This document shows, piece after piece, positions 12,601 through 23,600 of a DNA stretch of 64,000 nt (the first letter of the stretch is position 1; every line of letters begins with the position of its first letter). The DNA is from Lathyrus oleraceus. Its lineage: Eukaryota > Streptophyta > Magnoliopsida > Fabales > Fabaceae. The notes under the pieces were generated by a model, which worked only from the letters and a program-made list of their open reading frames with translations, ran no database searches and was not told the origin of the DNA. Both the position numbers and the translations under genes were made by a program. The stretch spans positions 433,708,136-433,772,135 of the forward strand of contig NC_066581.1 in assembly GCF_024323335.1 (NCBI RefSeq), read 5' to 3'.

Positions 12601-13340
12601 ATAGATCACCAACCAACCCTACTAGGAAAATAGAGGTTTCAACTCCGGTGGATATTCTGAGGGGAATACTCAGATGCAATCCTGACTCTGTTGAGGAATA
12701 TCCATTCTATTGGGGATTTTGCATATACACGATCCACCGAACCACAAATTTATTGACGGCTCCTGGGGAGATCCGTTGAAGAATCCACTGAGGGATACGG
12801 AAGAGAGTTGGGGATCAACCACCAAATGCCGCACTCTTCTGAGAAGAAAATCCACAACTGCTGAGGAGGAACACAATCACTGCCCTGCTGAAGGAATAAG
12901 CGCACTGATGGGGAGATATAGCAACTCCGCTGACAACGTGGTCGGGGAAGAGAGTACTGTTGGTGAAAACGACATTTTCCACAAGCACTCTGCTCTGGGG
13001 ATATATCACAGATCCCACTATCGACTGTGCTGAGGAAAAGAAGCAACAACTCAGCTTGCGACAATGCTGGGGAAGGCGGTAAAGTACCGGGATGTCAATC
13101 CACCAACCATTGAATCTTCAAAGGGAAAGCATCCATGCTGAGGAGAAAGACCACAACTCCACTGGCGATCGCACTGGGGAGAGTGATAGGGCACCGGGGT
13201 CTCAAACCACCCACTACCGAAGCTTCCAAATGGGAAACACCTATGCTGGGGGAGAATACTGCTGGAGAAGAAAACGAAGTCTTCAACAACACTCTGCTTA
13301 GGGAACAACCCCTAACAAAAGCTCTGCTAGGAGGGACAAC
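9690..13340 (-). repeat. dispersed CTGGGGA motif array in Ogre-1 3' UTR
   Basis: On the plus strand the core CTGGGGA, often preceded by ACTC and followed by ACAAC or ATA, recurs many times; densest at 12300-13300, for example ACTCCACTGGGGAACAAC near 12392, CCATTGGGGAACAACC near 12488 and CTACTGGGGATAAAAAG near 12553. It resembles a heavily diverged short-unit repeat. The motif matches the core of the primer-binding region (see findings). Confidence 0.65.
10096..11160 (-). repeat. about 250-bp imperfect tandem repeats in Ogre-1 3' UTR
   Basis: Four recognisable units share TATCCTGAACCGGG, GGTTGT(A)GGTTGTTTA, TGTGTTCCAAAACACTCATCA, GAAGAAAGCTAGAA and AAGGAATACGAATCTTACTC. Equivalent points fall at about 10297, 10545, 10795 and 11057, spacing about 248, 250 and 262 bp; a partial unit starts near 10096. 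Each unit carries a stem-loop (10295-10328, 10543-10576, 10794-10827, 11057-11086). Repeats in the 3' UTR are known for Ogre elements; the stem-loop is my observation. Confidence 0.85.
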
Positions 13341-14033
13341 CCCAATAAAAAGCAGGATAAAGAGGATACAACCAATGCCAGGAATATGAACAAATGTCTT
13401 ACCTGTTGGCAATCATGCCACCCTCGGGAGAGCACTGAGACATTCTTGAGTATCCTTTCGTCATTGTGAATGTTCACTTTGTTTAAAACAACAATTTGAA
13501 AAATTTATTTGTTTAAAACAATGACATTTTATCGATTAAAACATGCAAAACATTTGTTGAATTGAAAAAAATAAGAATGCAAATAATTGGATAAAAAGCT
13601 CAAAGTGATTTGATGGAATGGTAGCCTGCAAATGGCAAGACTCCATAGATCTGTACAAATTTGAAATCAGTGATATATATTGGAAGTGGGCTACATTGAA
13701 CATAATGATCCTTTCTCTACCAATTTGAATCTCGATGTATTCGAAGCTTTAGTTGACGACGAATCGAGAACCTCTGACGAAAAGACGGTTGCGGAACAGA
13801 AAGTCTTGTCATGATGCAGTTACTTACCAAATCCCTAATTTTTGCCTAGATTGCCCCAGGGTGAGGTACTCAATCTAGCGGGATGCAAACATTCACTCTT
13901 TTTTCATGTCTCTAATTTTTGCCTGGATCGCCCTTGCGGGTTCTCCACCGAGACGCTCATTTTTGCCTAAGCCGCCCTTTCGGGTTTTCAACTTAGCGAG
14001 CTATTCTGTTTTTCATTTGCATATAATTTTTTT

Positions 14034-14372
14034 TTAGGCAAAGTATTTCTTGACTGCATCTGAATTCACAGGACGAGTGAAATCCTCCCCATCCATTGTT
14101 GTAAGCATCAAAGCTCCGCCTGAAAAGGCTCTCTTAACAACATATGGACCCTCGTAGATTGGAGTCCACTTGCCCCTCGAATCAGGCACGAAAGACAAGA
14201 CTTTCTTGAGCACGAGGTCACCTTCTCGGAACACGCGAGGCTTGACCTTCTTATCGAATGCTTTCTTCATTCTTTGCTGATACAATTGACCATGACACAT
14301 GGCAGTCAATCGCTTCTCTTCAATCAAATTCAGTTGGTCATAACGACTCTGAATCCATTCAGCATCAGCCAA
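14034..14372 (-). pseudogene. pol: Ogre-1 integrase C-terminal fragment
   Basis: About 112 residues: MADAEWIQSRYDQLNLIEEKRLTA..., then VFREGDLVLKKVL, SRGKWTPIYEGPYVVKRAFSGGAL and a final DAVKKYFA. This is the DNA-binding tail of a Ty3/gypsy integrase, whose GKW-x-P-x-YEGPY block is characteristic. The zinc-binding and DDE core domains are absent: upstream sequence switches to pol-linker remnant. The fragment itself is uninterrupted, and the assigned ATG is only the first Met of the surviving piece. Confidence 0.85.
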
Positions 14373-14375
14373 CTA

Positions 14376-14690
14376 GGGATTTGAGGGTATAATTTTTCTT
14401 TTTTCTTTTTGAAAAAATTTTGAATTTTTTTTCCTGATTTTTGATTTTTTCATCTTTTTCACCCTCTCCCTTTTTTTTTTATTGCATTTGTAATGCCCCA
14501 GTTTGACTGTTGCTGGGTTCTTGAGACGCAGCTGAATGATCTGCTTTTCATTGCTCAAGTGCTCGGGTAATCTCGTCAGGAATCCCCTTCCACATCATCT
14601 TCCTCTGCTTCGAATACAAAGAATTCAAGATTGGGAGATGGCGTTGGATCATTATGTTTAATGGGTTTAGAAATCCCCGCATAATGATTC
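14376..14690 (-). pseudogene. Ogre-1 remnant of the pol linker before RT, with homopolymer-rich deletion scar
   Basis: On the minus strand, 14690-14480 reads in pieces as NHYAGISKPIKHNDPTPSPN, FFVFEAEEDD and PDEITRALEQ. This matches the acidic linker preceding RT in Ogre polyproteins (family knowledge) but is broken by frameshifts. It runs into 14376-14480, where A/T homopolymers dominate, and then directly into the integrase tail. RT, RNase H and the integrase core, normally 2-3 kb, have been deleted here. Confidence 0.65.
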
Positions 14691-14940
14691 TGGATAATGA
14701 AAAGCTTTTGAATTTAAACAAGCAAATCATTTATGCAGATGAAAAAGCTGTTTTCTTGTTTTTCAGGGTTTTTTGTGATCACTGATTTCATGCAAAAGCA
14801 AAAAGTGAAAACAAATGGAAAAACAAATGTTTGACAATGCATTAATTGAATGAAATATCATTGTATTAAATGCTGCCAACAATGTCATCACTTCTCCTTT
14901 TGGCATGGGAGAAGGGTTTTGAACAAAGTGAACAATTACT
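14691..14940 (-). other. possible Ogre intron region between protease and pol
   Basis: Ogre elements are reported to carry an intron between protease and RT. Here a non-coding stretch of about 250 bp separates the end of the protease extension (VPTVIHISE then stop at 14936-14938) from the first pol-linker codons (14689). It begins with GTAATTG on the minus strand and ends with TTCATTATCCAG. Joining these does not restore one frame in this damaged copy, so the exact splice sites are uncertain. Confidence 0.4.
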
Positions 14941-16390
14941 CTGATATATGGATGACTGTAGGAACATCTACAGCGACCCAATTGTGGCAGACACCACCAG
15001 GAATGATGAAATTGTTCAGATCTTCTGCATCCTCTTCCAAGATAGCAGCAGCCTCTTCCTCAGGTTGATCGTCATGGATGAATCCTCCACTCTTGAACAG
15101 CCCTTGCTCGTTAAATGCCCCTGAACAGTAGCCAATGCCAGCCCGGGATCTATTGTCTTCAAGCTCAATCACCTTCCCTAAACCAACAACTGCACCACAT
15201 TCAATGGCCAGTTTCGCATCACGGTAGGAAGAAAATTAAGGAGACTTCTTCTCAATTGGTTCATCAATAGATAAAGCTTGGAACGGAGTTCCAACTTCAT
15301 CCTCAGCGTCAATATAGGAGAAAGAAGACAAGTGGCTAACCAGGAGAGCCTTTTCTCCCCCTACCACAACCAGTTTCTTGTTCTTGACAAATTTCAGCTT
15401 CTGGTGTAGGGTGGATGTCACGGTGCCAGCCTCGTGAATCCATGGTCTGCCTAAGAGACAACTATATGATGGGTGGATATCCATTACCTGGAAGGTAACT
15501 TGGAAATCACTTGGTCCAATTTTGATTGGGAGGTCAACTTCTCCAATCACCGTTTTGCGCGACCCATCAAATGCTTTCACAACAACCCCACTCTGCCTCA
15601 TAGGAGGACCTTGATATGACAACTTGGAGAGTGTGGATTTTGGCAATACATTTAAGGACGATCCAGTGTCCACCAGCACGTTGGACATGGCATCAGATTT
15701 GCAATTCATAGAGATGTGTAAGGCCATGTTGTGGTCTCTTCCCTCCTCAGGGAGATCAGCGTCACAAAAACTCAACGTGTTGCAAGCAGTGATGTTTGCA
15801 ACTATACTATCAAATTGTTCTACAGTGACATCGTGATCACCATACGCCAGATCAAAAACTTTCTGCAGAGCCTCCCTATGGGGTTCTGAATTCAACAGCA
15901 GAGATAGAACGGAAATTTTGGATGGCGTTTGTAGAAGCTGGTCTACAACATTGTACTCACTCTTTTTGATGAGCCTCAGCATCTCATCAGATTCTTCGTT
16001 CATAATGCCACTCGGGCCAACAGAAGAAGCAGGAGTCTTTTGTACAGAGGAGGGTTTGGAAACAGGTGCCGGATTCTGAATATTCACAGTTGTCCCAACC
16101 GGACGCTCAACGGTATCAGAAGCCACAGGAGCCTTGGGAGGTGCAGAGAACACGCGACCACTACGGGTCAGCCCGCTCACATCAGCAATGTTGGTGACAG
16201 ACGTTGAAGGCAAAGTCACTTCTACCCCATCTTCTACAGCAACGGGATTATATCTGAATGGCACAGCTTTGTCAGAAGAATAAGGCACAGGGCCTGCAGG
16301 CTTGATTGTTAGGGAAGGAGAGACCTTCGGCTTGCTGCTATCATAACAAATAACAACAGGCTCGGGTAATTTGAACACAGGGGATATCAC
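14936..16390 (-). pseudogene. pro: Ogre-1 aspartic protease and C-terminal extension
   Basis: A 384-codon frame (16390-15236) contains the protease active site VLVDTGSSLNVLP at residues 239-251 and the second conserved block YSCLLGRPWIHEAG. The N-terminal half (proline- and serine-rich) is the usual gag-pro linker, and LTRSGRVFSAP occurs there. A TAA at 15236-15238 interrupts it, but the same frame continues with GAVVGLGKVIELEDNRSRAG, FKSGGFIHDD and VDVPTVIHISE to 14936. The upstream frame is continuous with gag apart from two stops, so gag-pro was one ORF. The catalytic Asp is intact. Confidence 0.88.
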
Positions 16391-18271
16391 ATTAACCTCC
16401 GGTTCATCTTCATCAACATTGCGATTCTAAAGGATCTCAATGGTACCCTCATCCAGCAATTCTTGAAGTTCTCTGCGTACCTGATTGCAACCCAGACGAT
16501 TAACCGAACAGATGCGGCACTTGTCGTGGTCATGCTCCATGTGGCTGTATTGACACAACAACCGATGTAATTCGACCAGCGACTGTCTAATATGGCTTAT
16601 ATATTTGACCTTGTACTTCCCAGGGCACCCCTAGACCATATTAACAGATTTCCCATGCGCGGGCAATGGATTCTTGGTAACATTCGGGCTTGAGTCTTCA
16701 AAACTCAGAATGCCACACCTCATCAGATCTTGCACTTTGGTCTTCAGCTGAAAACAGTTTTCTACATCATGGCCCGGAGCGCCAGAATGATAGACACAGT
16801 GCAGGTCAGGCTTATACCACCACTGAGGGTTGACCGGTATAGCCGGAGGATCTCTTGGAGTAATCAGCTTCCGCTCTATTAGAGAGGGATACAACTCTGC
16901 ATACGACATGGGAATCGGATCGAAACTGATCTTCTTCCTATCATAGTTCATGTTGGCTTGATTACTGGTGCTACCACGAGGCTGGTAAGCCTGTTGCTGT
17001 GGACGAGATTGTTGTTGACGATACTGTTGAGAAGATTGTTGCTGATTGTGTTGCTGTTGCTGATATTGCTGATGTTGCTGAGGTTGCTGATATTGAGCAC
17101 TGTCTCTGAATACAGGTGCTATATGAGCCACCTGGTGCTGATTGTTGTTATGCCGTGCTGGCTTCCTCTGAACAGAGGGTCTTTTAAGCTTAGCATGGGA
17201 TTGCACAGCATGTGCCTCTCCATCCTTCTTCTTAAACGCCCCATACCGTTTAGAAGAAGAGCTCTCGTACTTTGCTAATCGTCCTTCACGGACTCCTTCT
17301 TCAAGACGCATCCCCATGTTCACCATCTCGGTGAAATCAGAGGGAGCACTTGCAACCATCCGCTCATAATAGAATGAGCTAAGAGTCTTTAAGAAGATCT
17401 TAGTCATCTCTTTCTCTTCTAGCGGTGGAGTAATTTGAGCAGCCAGCTCTCGCCACCTCTGGGCGTACTCCTTGAATGTTTCCTTATCCTTCTGAGACAT
17501 GGCCCTGAGCTGATCACGGTCAGGAGCCATATCAACGTTGTATTTGTATTGCTTGACGAAGGCTTCGCCAAGATCATTGAAGCATCGGATATTAGCATTG
17601 TCCAAACTCATGTACCATCTGAGTGCAGCACCGGACAGACTGTCTTGAAAATAATGGATCAGAAGCTGATCATTATCAGTTTGGGTAGACATCTTTCTGG
17701 CGTACATGACCAGGTGAGCCAGAGGGCATGTGTTCCCATTATATTTTTCAAAGTCAGGCACTTTGAACTTGATTGGGATCTTGACACCGGGAACAAGGCA
17801 CAACTCGGCAGCAGACTTGCCGAACAAATCTTTCCCTCTGAGGGTCTTCAATTCCTTTCTCAGCTCGAGGAATTGATCATTCATGGCGTCCATCTTCTCA
17901 TTAACATCCGGGCCCTCAGACGACTCGAAATGATAGATGGTGTCGTCTACCCTAGGAGTGGTATGCACGACAGGAGGAGCAGCAACGGGGACCGGGCTAG
18001 ATGCCGGCATATGAGCAAAAGTTGGAGCAGGCAGATCAGGCATGAAACCCGGAGGCATACCCCAAGGAAACCCGGCTAGCATGGCGTGAGACGCGAAATG
18101 AGCACTGACTGGCCCAGTCGGAACAGCGACCTCTGATATAACAGTCCTCTGGACAGGAGTTGCAGGCGGTTGAGTAGGTTGATTCTGGGCAGCAAGAAGT
18201 TGCTCCATCAAAGCGCCAAGTCTGGCGACCTCTTCTTTCAATTCTCGGTTCTCTTGTTCTAGCTGATCCAT
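16391..18271 (-). pseudogene. gag: Ogre-1 gag
   Basis: Structural polyprotein of a Tat/Ogre element. The likely start is ATG at 18271 (MDQLEQENRELKEEVARLGA, a coiled coil); the frame is open further upstream to 18385 but that part has no gag character. Next come a proline-rich linker, the gag core (GAALRWYMSLDNANIRCFNDLGEAFVKQ and the EYAQRWRELAAQI helix, aa about 250-390 of the open frame), a glutamine-rich tract (about 16970-17110) and a Cys/His cluster HCVYHSGAPGHDVENC. TAG at 16631-16633 breaks the frame; in-frame residues (GCPGKYKVKYISH..., a CRICSV motif) continue to a second TAG at 16427-16429, then protease. So gag is nearly intact: no frameshift, two nonsense codons before protease. 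Confidence 0.88.
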
Positions 18272-18496
18272 AACTCTTGCAGAATTGGCTCGAGTATAGT
18301 ACCGGTGAGTCAGCTTGTCTTCAAAATAAATGAAGAGCACAGAGTTAGGGCAAGAAGACCAAAAACAAGGTACCTGCTTATGCAAAATGATGCAAGAAAT
18401 GCTTGTGCATATGCTTTATTTTATTTTCAAGGAACCCTTAGGGTATTATTTGCAAATTCGAATTTTTAAAGCATTTAACTTCATATGGAAAATATC

Positions 18497-19648
18497 TCAT
18501 TCAATATAATCGAGACAAAGAAGTACAACATTTTTGATCATATTACAAAGAGAAAAGGAAAATAACATCCTATGGATCCCTAGAAGCTCGGGATGCTGGA
18601 AGACGAGAAGCACACAGCTTCTTGATCTCTCTCTCATAGGCTGCTTCCAATCTATCTTGCGCCTAGCGCGGACAAATCTGGCTTTCAGGCCTTGGGGATC
18701 TTTACCCTCCTGAAAGAATACACCCTCTAACATAATGTTATGAGGTTTATCCTTTAGGGGGAACCCAAGCTGACGTCGTGCGAGAATAGGGTTGTAGCTG
18801 ATCCCACCACATGTACCAAGAAGAGGCACATTAGGGAATTCACCACAATAATCAATAATCTGCATAGTATCATACACACGATCATACCAAGAGATATCAT
18901 CATTAGTGAGAGACATGAGTCTCTGAGACCACCGTAGACATCCCTTGTTCTCCTTAAAAGCAAGCGTCTGCGGCAAGTGCGAAATAAACTACTTATACAG
19001 CAAAGGCAGACAGCAGACAATAACTCCTCCACCCTTTGCATTCCTCAGGTGCAAAGAGAAATAGGCATCACCCAACAAAGTCGGAACGGGATTAAGAACT
19101 GAAAAGATCCTAATGGCGTTCATGTCCACAAATTTGTCGAAGTTGGGAAATAACACCAATCCATAGATGAGCAGCACAAATAAAGCCTCAAAGGCATCCT
19201 CACTCATGGCCTTCCCATAAACAGTTGCTTGAGCGATGAGGAAATCAGAAGGAAAACCCTGAATTCCGCCTTTGGTAGTCAGATTAGCTTTAATCAAAGC
19301 TTCATCTATGTGCAACAAGTCTGCAATCTCTCGAGCGGTCGGAATACTCTCTAAGCCACTGAACGGCACCTGATCCAGAATAGGAATCCCAATAAGGTGA
19401 GAATACTCCTCCAAAGTAGGTAGCAACTGGAAGTCTGGGAAGGAGAAGCAGTGATACAGAGGATCATAAAACTGAGCCAAGGTACTCATCAGTCCCTCAT
19501 CAACCTGAGTAGTCAACAGAGGCAAAAGCTTCCCATAACGAGCTTTGAAACCCAAGGGATCTAATACATAAGATGTCAGATTCCTTAACTCTTTTACATC
19601 AGGTTGTCTAAAGTTGTACTTCTTTGTATGCCTTTTTGGTCTTTCCAT
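18497..19648 (-). pseudogene. Ogre-1 ORF1 (extra ORF upstream of gag)
   Basis: The hallmark additional Ogre ORF, function unknown. The likely start is ATG at 19648 (MERPKRHTKKYNFRQPDVKE), matching the start of ORF1 in elements C, D and E. Visible blocks are YDPLYHCFSFPDFQLLPTLE, FPSDFLIAQATVYG, FVDMNAIRIFSVLNPVPTLL and SLHLRNAKGGGVIVCCLP. The fold resembles plant mobile-domain-like DUF7745 proteins as I remember them. TAG at 18989-18991 (Trp in E) interrupts the frame, which then continues with ISHLPQTLAFKENKGCLRW and GVFFQEGKDPQGLKARFVRA. The end is frameshifted: another frame reads EREIKKLCASRLPASRASRD to a stop at 18570-18572, a more likely true C-terminus. Confidence 0.8.
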
Positions 19649-20638
19649 GTCTGAAAATTTTGCAAATAACCCTTTAAGTTCCTTGAAAATTTTCTCATTT
19701 TTTTTTGTTTGATGACATGAAATGCAGATGAATGCAACAATCACACTCAAGGATCAAGCAAGTCACACTAAACAAAGGTCATGGGAAAGCTCATTGTATC
19801 CCTAATATCAATCATCCATTTTGGTGGATTTAGGTTTTCACCTTATCGACACCCAAGTTCCATTGATATTAACGGTACATGAACCGGCTCTAACATCCTT
19901 AATATCAACCATCCATTTTGGCGGATTATAGTTTTCACCTTATCAACGCCCAAGTTCCTTTGATATTAACGATGTTTGAACGACTCAACCATGAATCACG
20001 GGTTTGCTGAGAGTCACGAGCATGGAGTCTCGGTTAAAAACCACCCAAAGGGAGTGTACTATGGTTTAAACCTGCCAGACATGTTCTACCAGAGGTTCCC
20101 ATAATCAGCATCCCATCTTTCGGATATTATCGGATATACGAATACTCGTATTCCAAAAATATTCTCAAGAGAGACTCTTATGAGTGTAGTATCGCGTAAC
20201 AATCGCATCAGATCTTACATCTGAACGACCTCCGCACTACGTCCTAAAAATAGGCCAAGATGGGTTTGGTAAACTAAGGTCTTTGGCTTCTAAGGCACAT
20301 GATTGAAAGAATAATGCCTAACCATAAATAACTTGTGTGACATTATTAATCCAACATGACCTCCACCAAGTGAATGGACTCGCAAGTCAACTGGCTAAGG
20401 AATACTCCACACCAGTCAACAAGACTACGCCATTCTCCTATCCTAGAGTGCACTCGAGTTCGGGTATAGAACTCATCTCACAGAGATCACCAAAGCAAAC
20501 AACAATTGTATATCAAGCAATTCAAACATTACAATCAATACAGTTATCCCAAATTGTACAAAAATATGTCAAATAACACATAAACAAATATCATACAACA
20601 AGAGTGAAAAGTAGGCAATACCACCAGGAATAGATGTT
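19649..20638 (-). other. Ogre-1 5' leader
   Basis: About 1 kb between PBS and ORF1 with no credible coding frame. It holds two near-copies (about 100 bp apart, 19797-19870 and 19899-19975) of a block containing ATCAATCATCCATTTTGG(T/C)GG and TTTTCACCTTATC; on the minus strand this lies just upstream of ORF1. Related leader sequence is found in C (about 31000-31840), D (32884-33733) and E, so the leader is shared across the two Ogre families. Confidence 0.7.
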
Positions 20639-20655
20639 CCCCAGTGGAGTCGCCA
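20639..20655 (-). promoter_or_regulatory. Ogre-1 primer binding site
   Basis: The sense strand reads TGGCGACTCCACTGGGG, starting six bases after the 5' LTR end. It has the TGG start needed to pair with a tRNA CCA end. Ogre PBSs are reported to match tRNA-Arg; I have not verified the pairing. The same motif follows the LTRs of C, D and E. Confidence 0.8.
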
Positions 20656-20661
20656 CTTTTC

Positions 20662-23600
20662 TGTAGCGGTGTATTCGTCGCTATATGATTTATTGATTAA
20701 ACCATAAGCAAAGTATACAAAGAAATCGAGTAACCACCGCACTTTTATTTATCCTAAGGACTGGTTAAAAAGCGAACAAAAACCTAAGTTTTACACGTAG
20801 AAAACCAATAAAAAGATCAGAGAATCTGGGTAAGGGGTAAATTACGCAATGGGAAGGTGTTAGGCACCCATCACGTCCTAGGTACTCCTAGGGAGCCCTT
20901 TTCACAATTGTTGTATAAAAATGTTTATTTGTTTATGACATATTGTGCAAACATGAATGGGATGATGAGAAAAGAATATACAATTTTATTATTTTTGTGT
21001 TTGAACGGATGAACCCGTTGCCTATGTACCTTCCATCAAAGGTAAGGATCAAAACGCCGTAGTTCGGCTAAAAGATTTCCAAAAATTAGTGAGTTCATTT
21101 TAAAACACAAGAATTAAGGCTTTTCATTACCAATGGGAGAAAACTCAACCTGAATTTAACAATCCACCACGCGAGGACGGCTTCGACGTACTAGAGGGGT
21201 TAACCCTGTTTTCAATACGGAAGTCTTACAATCAACTCACTAAGGATAAGGTAAGATTCACATCAACCATTATGGTAATTGAAACCTATGGCTAGTGTAT
21301 GAAAACATATTAACAAGGGACAAAGCCACAAAACAGTTGAATGGGTGAAGTTAATTGATTATGAGTATTCACAAAACATGGTCAAGGTATGATTAAGATT
21401 GATTCAAAGAAGTGTTATGAAATGGAATTTGAAAAGTCAAGGACTTAGGGTCCAGGTTTCTAATTTGAAAAGACATGAAGATGTTTGCACGACAAGTCAA
21501 AGTTTTGAAAGCAAAGTGTGAAAAGGTTTAGGACAAAGAGGGTATGGAGAATGGAGTGTAAAACTTCTCAGAAAGGTTCACCTCTTGAAATCATATAGAA
21601 GATGATTCAAGTGTGTCCTTAGGAATAAGGCAACAAAGCACGTAAGCAAAATAAAAGCAAGGTGATGCCGGCTGCCATCAATGGACTTATACCTATCTCA
21701 CAAACAAAAGCGGATACCGGATACCAATAAATGGATTTACACCAATCTCCTAAAACAGAACAATGATACCGGAAGCCAATAAATGGGCTTATACCAATCT
21801 TACAAACAAAGGCGGATACCGGATACCAATAAATGGATTTACACCAATCTCCTAAAGTAAAACAAAACATGGATGTCAGATGCCAATCTATCTGGACTTA
21901 TACCAACCTCCAACAGATGATCATGGGAGTACAAATGCCAACAACATGGTCTTAGAATTGCCTCCTCACATACAACAAACAAACAAGCATTTAAGCAATG
22001 GACATAAGTAGCCAAATGAAATGGTCTTACACTTTATCCCTTCCAAATCATAGGAACAATGGCCAAGGAATGGACTTACAGTTGTCCTCAATGGGTAAAC
22101 TCAAACAAATCTCAAAGATATGAAATGATGATCATGCAATAATGAACAATCAATGATGATAAATGCACAAAGGTATGCAAGCAAACATGTGCAAATGCAC
22201 CAAGCAATCAATCAAACAAAGTCAATTAGCACACACTATAACCAAGCAATTAGGCTCAATCAAAGGGTTAGACTTAAAAGTCAACTGGAATGGGGTAAGT
22301 GGTGCTCTTAACCTTGACATTGAGAGCCAAGATGAAGCAGATGAAATGATATGAGGGGTGTGCCTCATCACTCTTATCCCTGGTCAGGGAGAGCATTGAA
22401 TATCAGAAGGTGTGGGAGTTCAGAAAGTTGGAACTCTCTCCACAAGTTAATGACTCGATAGATCTTGGGTTTTTACTCACTATGCATCAACACATGTGGT
22501 GTGAGCAAGGTGAGTGACACACAGAATAGTAGGAGATAGGCTACATATCTCTTCTATCTACCAATTGCCACATATGAGGTCTTTTCCTGCTTGGGGACAA
22601 AGCTAAACAATCACAAACATTGCCTCTTAAGGAGGACTTCAGACAGGTGCCTGGCCAAGTAACAGGCCAGGTCTTCCAGACTACATGAAGAAGAGATTCT
22701 ACCTCAATGCTTAAGCAAAGCAAAGCAATAGCAAGTTCATAAAGGAACTATAGCAACTAAGGTACCTGAAATCAATCAAATATAATCAGTACTCCAATCA
22801 CAAAGTCAAAACAGACAGGATAAGAATCAACAGTCAACACAATCAATCACATGTGCAAAGCACAAACTCAAATCAAATGAGCTAGCATCCTACAAAACAA
22901 ACCAATTTAGTTCATGACAATCAAATAAACCAAACTCAATCAACTTGAATTAATCTCCTTAAAGCAATTGCTTCTTCAACCTGAAAATCAAACTCAAACA
23001 TGAGAAGTAAACCCTTAGGCCAAAGCCTAGGGTCAAAGGAGGAGAAAAAATTTAAAACAGAACATGAAAGTTAACCAAAACCAAGATTAATCAAATAAGA
23101 ACAAAGTCTAATTGGTCTCATGCCGAAACTATGCACCAATTCCATTCCATAAGCAAGTCATGTCAAACTAGGCAAGTTGGGAACTCAATGATGTAAACAG
23201 AATGATCACAAGCATATCAATACCAAAATGGCTCAATAAATTTCAAGAAAAATCATGCTTAAACAGAACCCATTAAATTAGCTACATACCAAAAATCATG
23301 GTAATTGGACAAGTGGAAGTAAGGAAATTAAAATCCCTAAGTCAAAGCATGTTCAAACAAGCTCATACAAAGCACCAAATCATGCATCAACTTCAAGCAA
23401 TCATAAAACAGGAATCAAACATGATAAATGAATGAGACCAAAGCCATGGCAAAGTTCAAGATGTCTAGAATACACATGCCAAATTTCAAGTCCATCCAAT
23501 AAACCACCAGAATTTCACAAATCATATGGTACCATGACTCACAAAAGGTTCACAATTGGTCAAACAGAGGGAAAATTCTCAAACAAATAGAAAATGTATT

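Larger units (their letters stand above)
9423..14033 (-). other. Ogre-1 long 3' untranslated region
   Basis: About 4.6 kb between the integrase stop and the PPT. Neither strand has a convincing coding frame; the small ORFs present overlap in several frames and follow the repeats. It contains the 250-bp repeat array (10096-11160) and a long run of CTGGGGA-type motifs (roughly 9690-13340), both listed separately. Positions 13440-14030 are AT-rich and otherwise featureless, except for the recurring phrase TTTTTGCCT(A/G)GATCGCCC around 13850-13990. Confidence 0.8.

Noticed and set aside
12039..13412. Cluster of overlapping 60-107 aa ORFs on both strands
   Set aside because: They overlap in all frames within the repetitive Ogre 3' UTR and share no protein family signal.
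16958..17278. Leucine-rich plus-strand ORF resembling a membrane segment
   Set aside because: It is the reverse complement of the gag glutamine-rich tract (CAG/CAA read as CTG/TTG).
17435..18079. 214-codon plus-strand ORF
   Set aside because: It is antisense to the Ogre-1 gag core, has no recognisable domain, and arises from gag codon bias.
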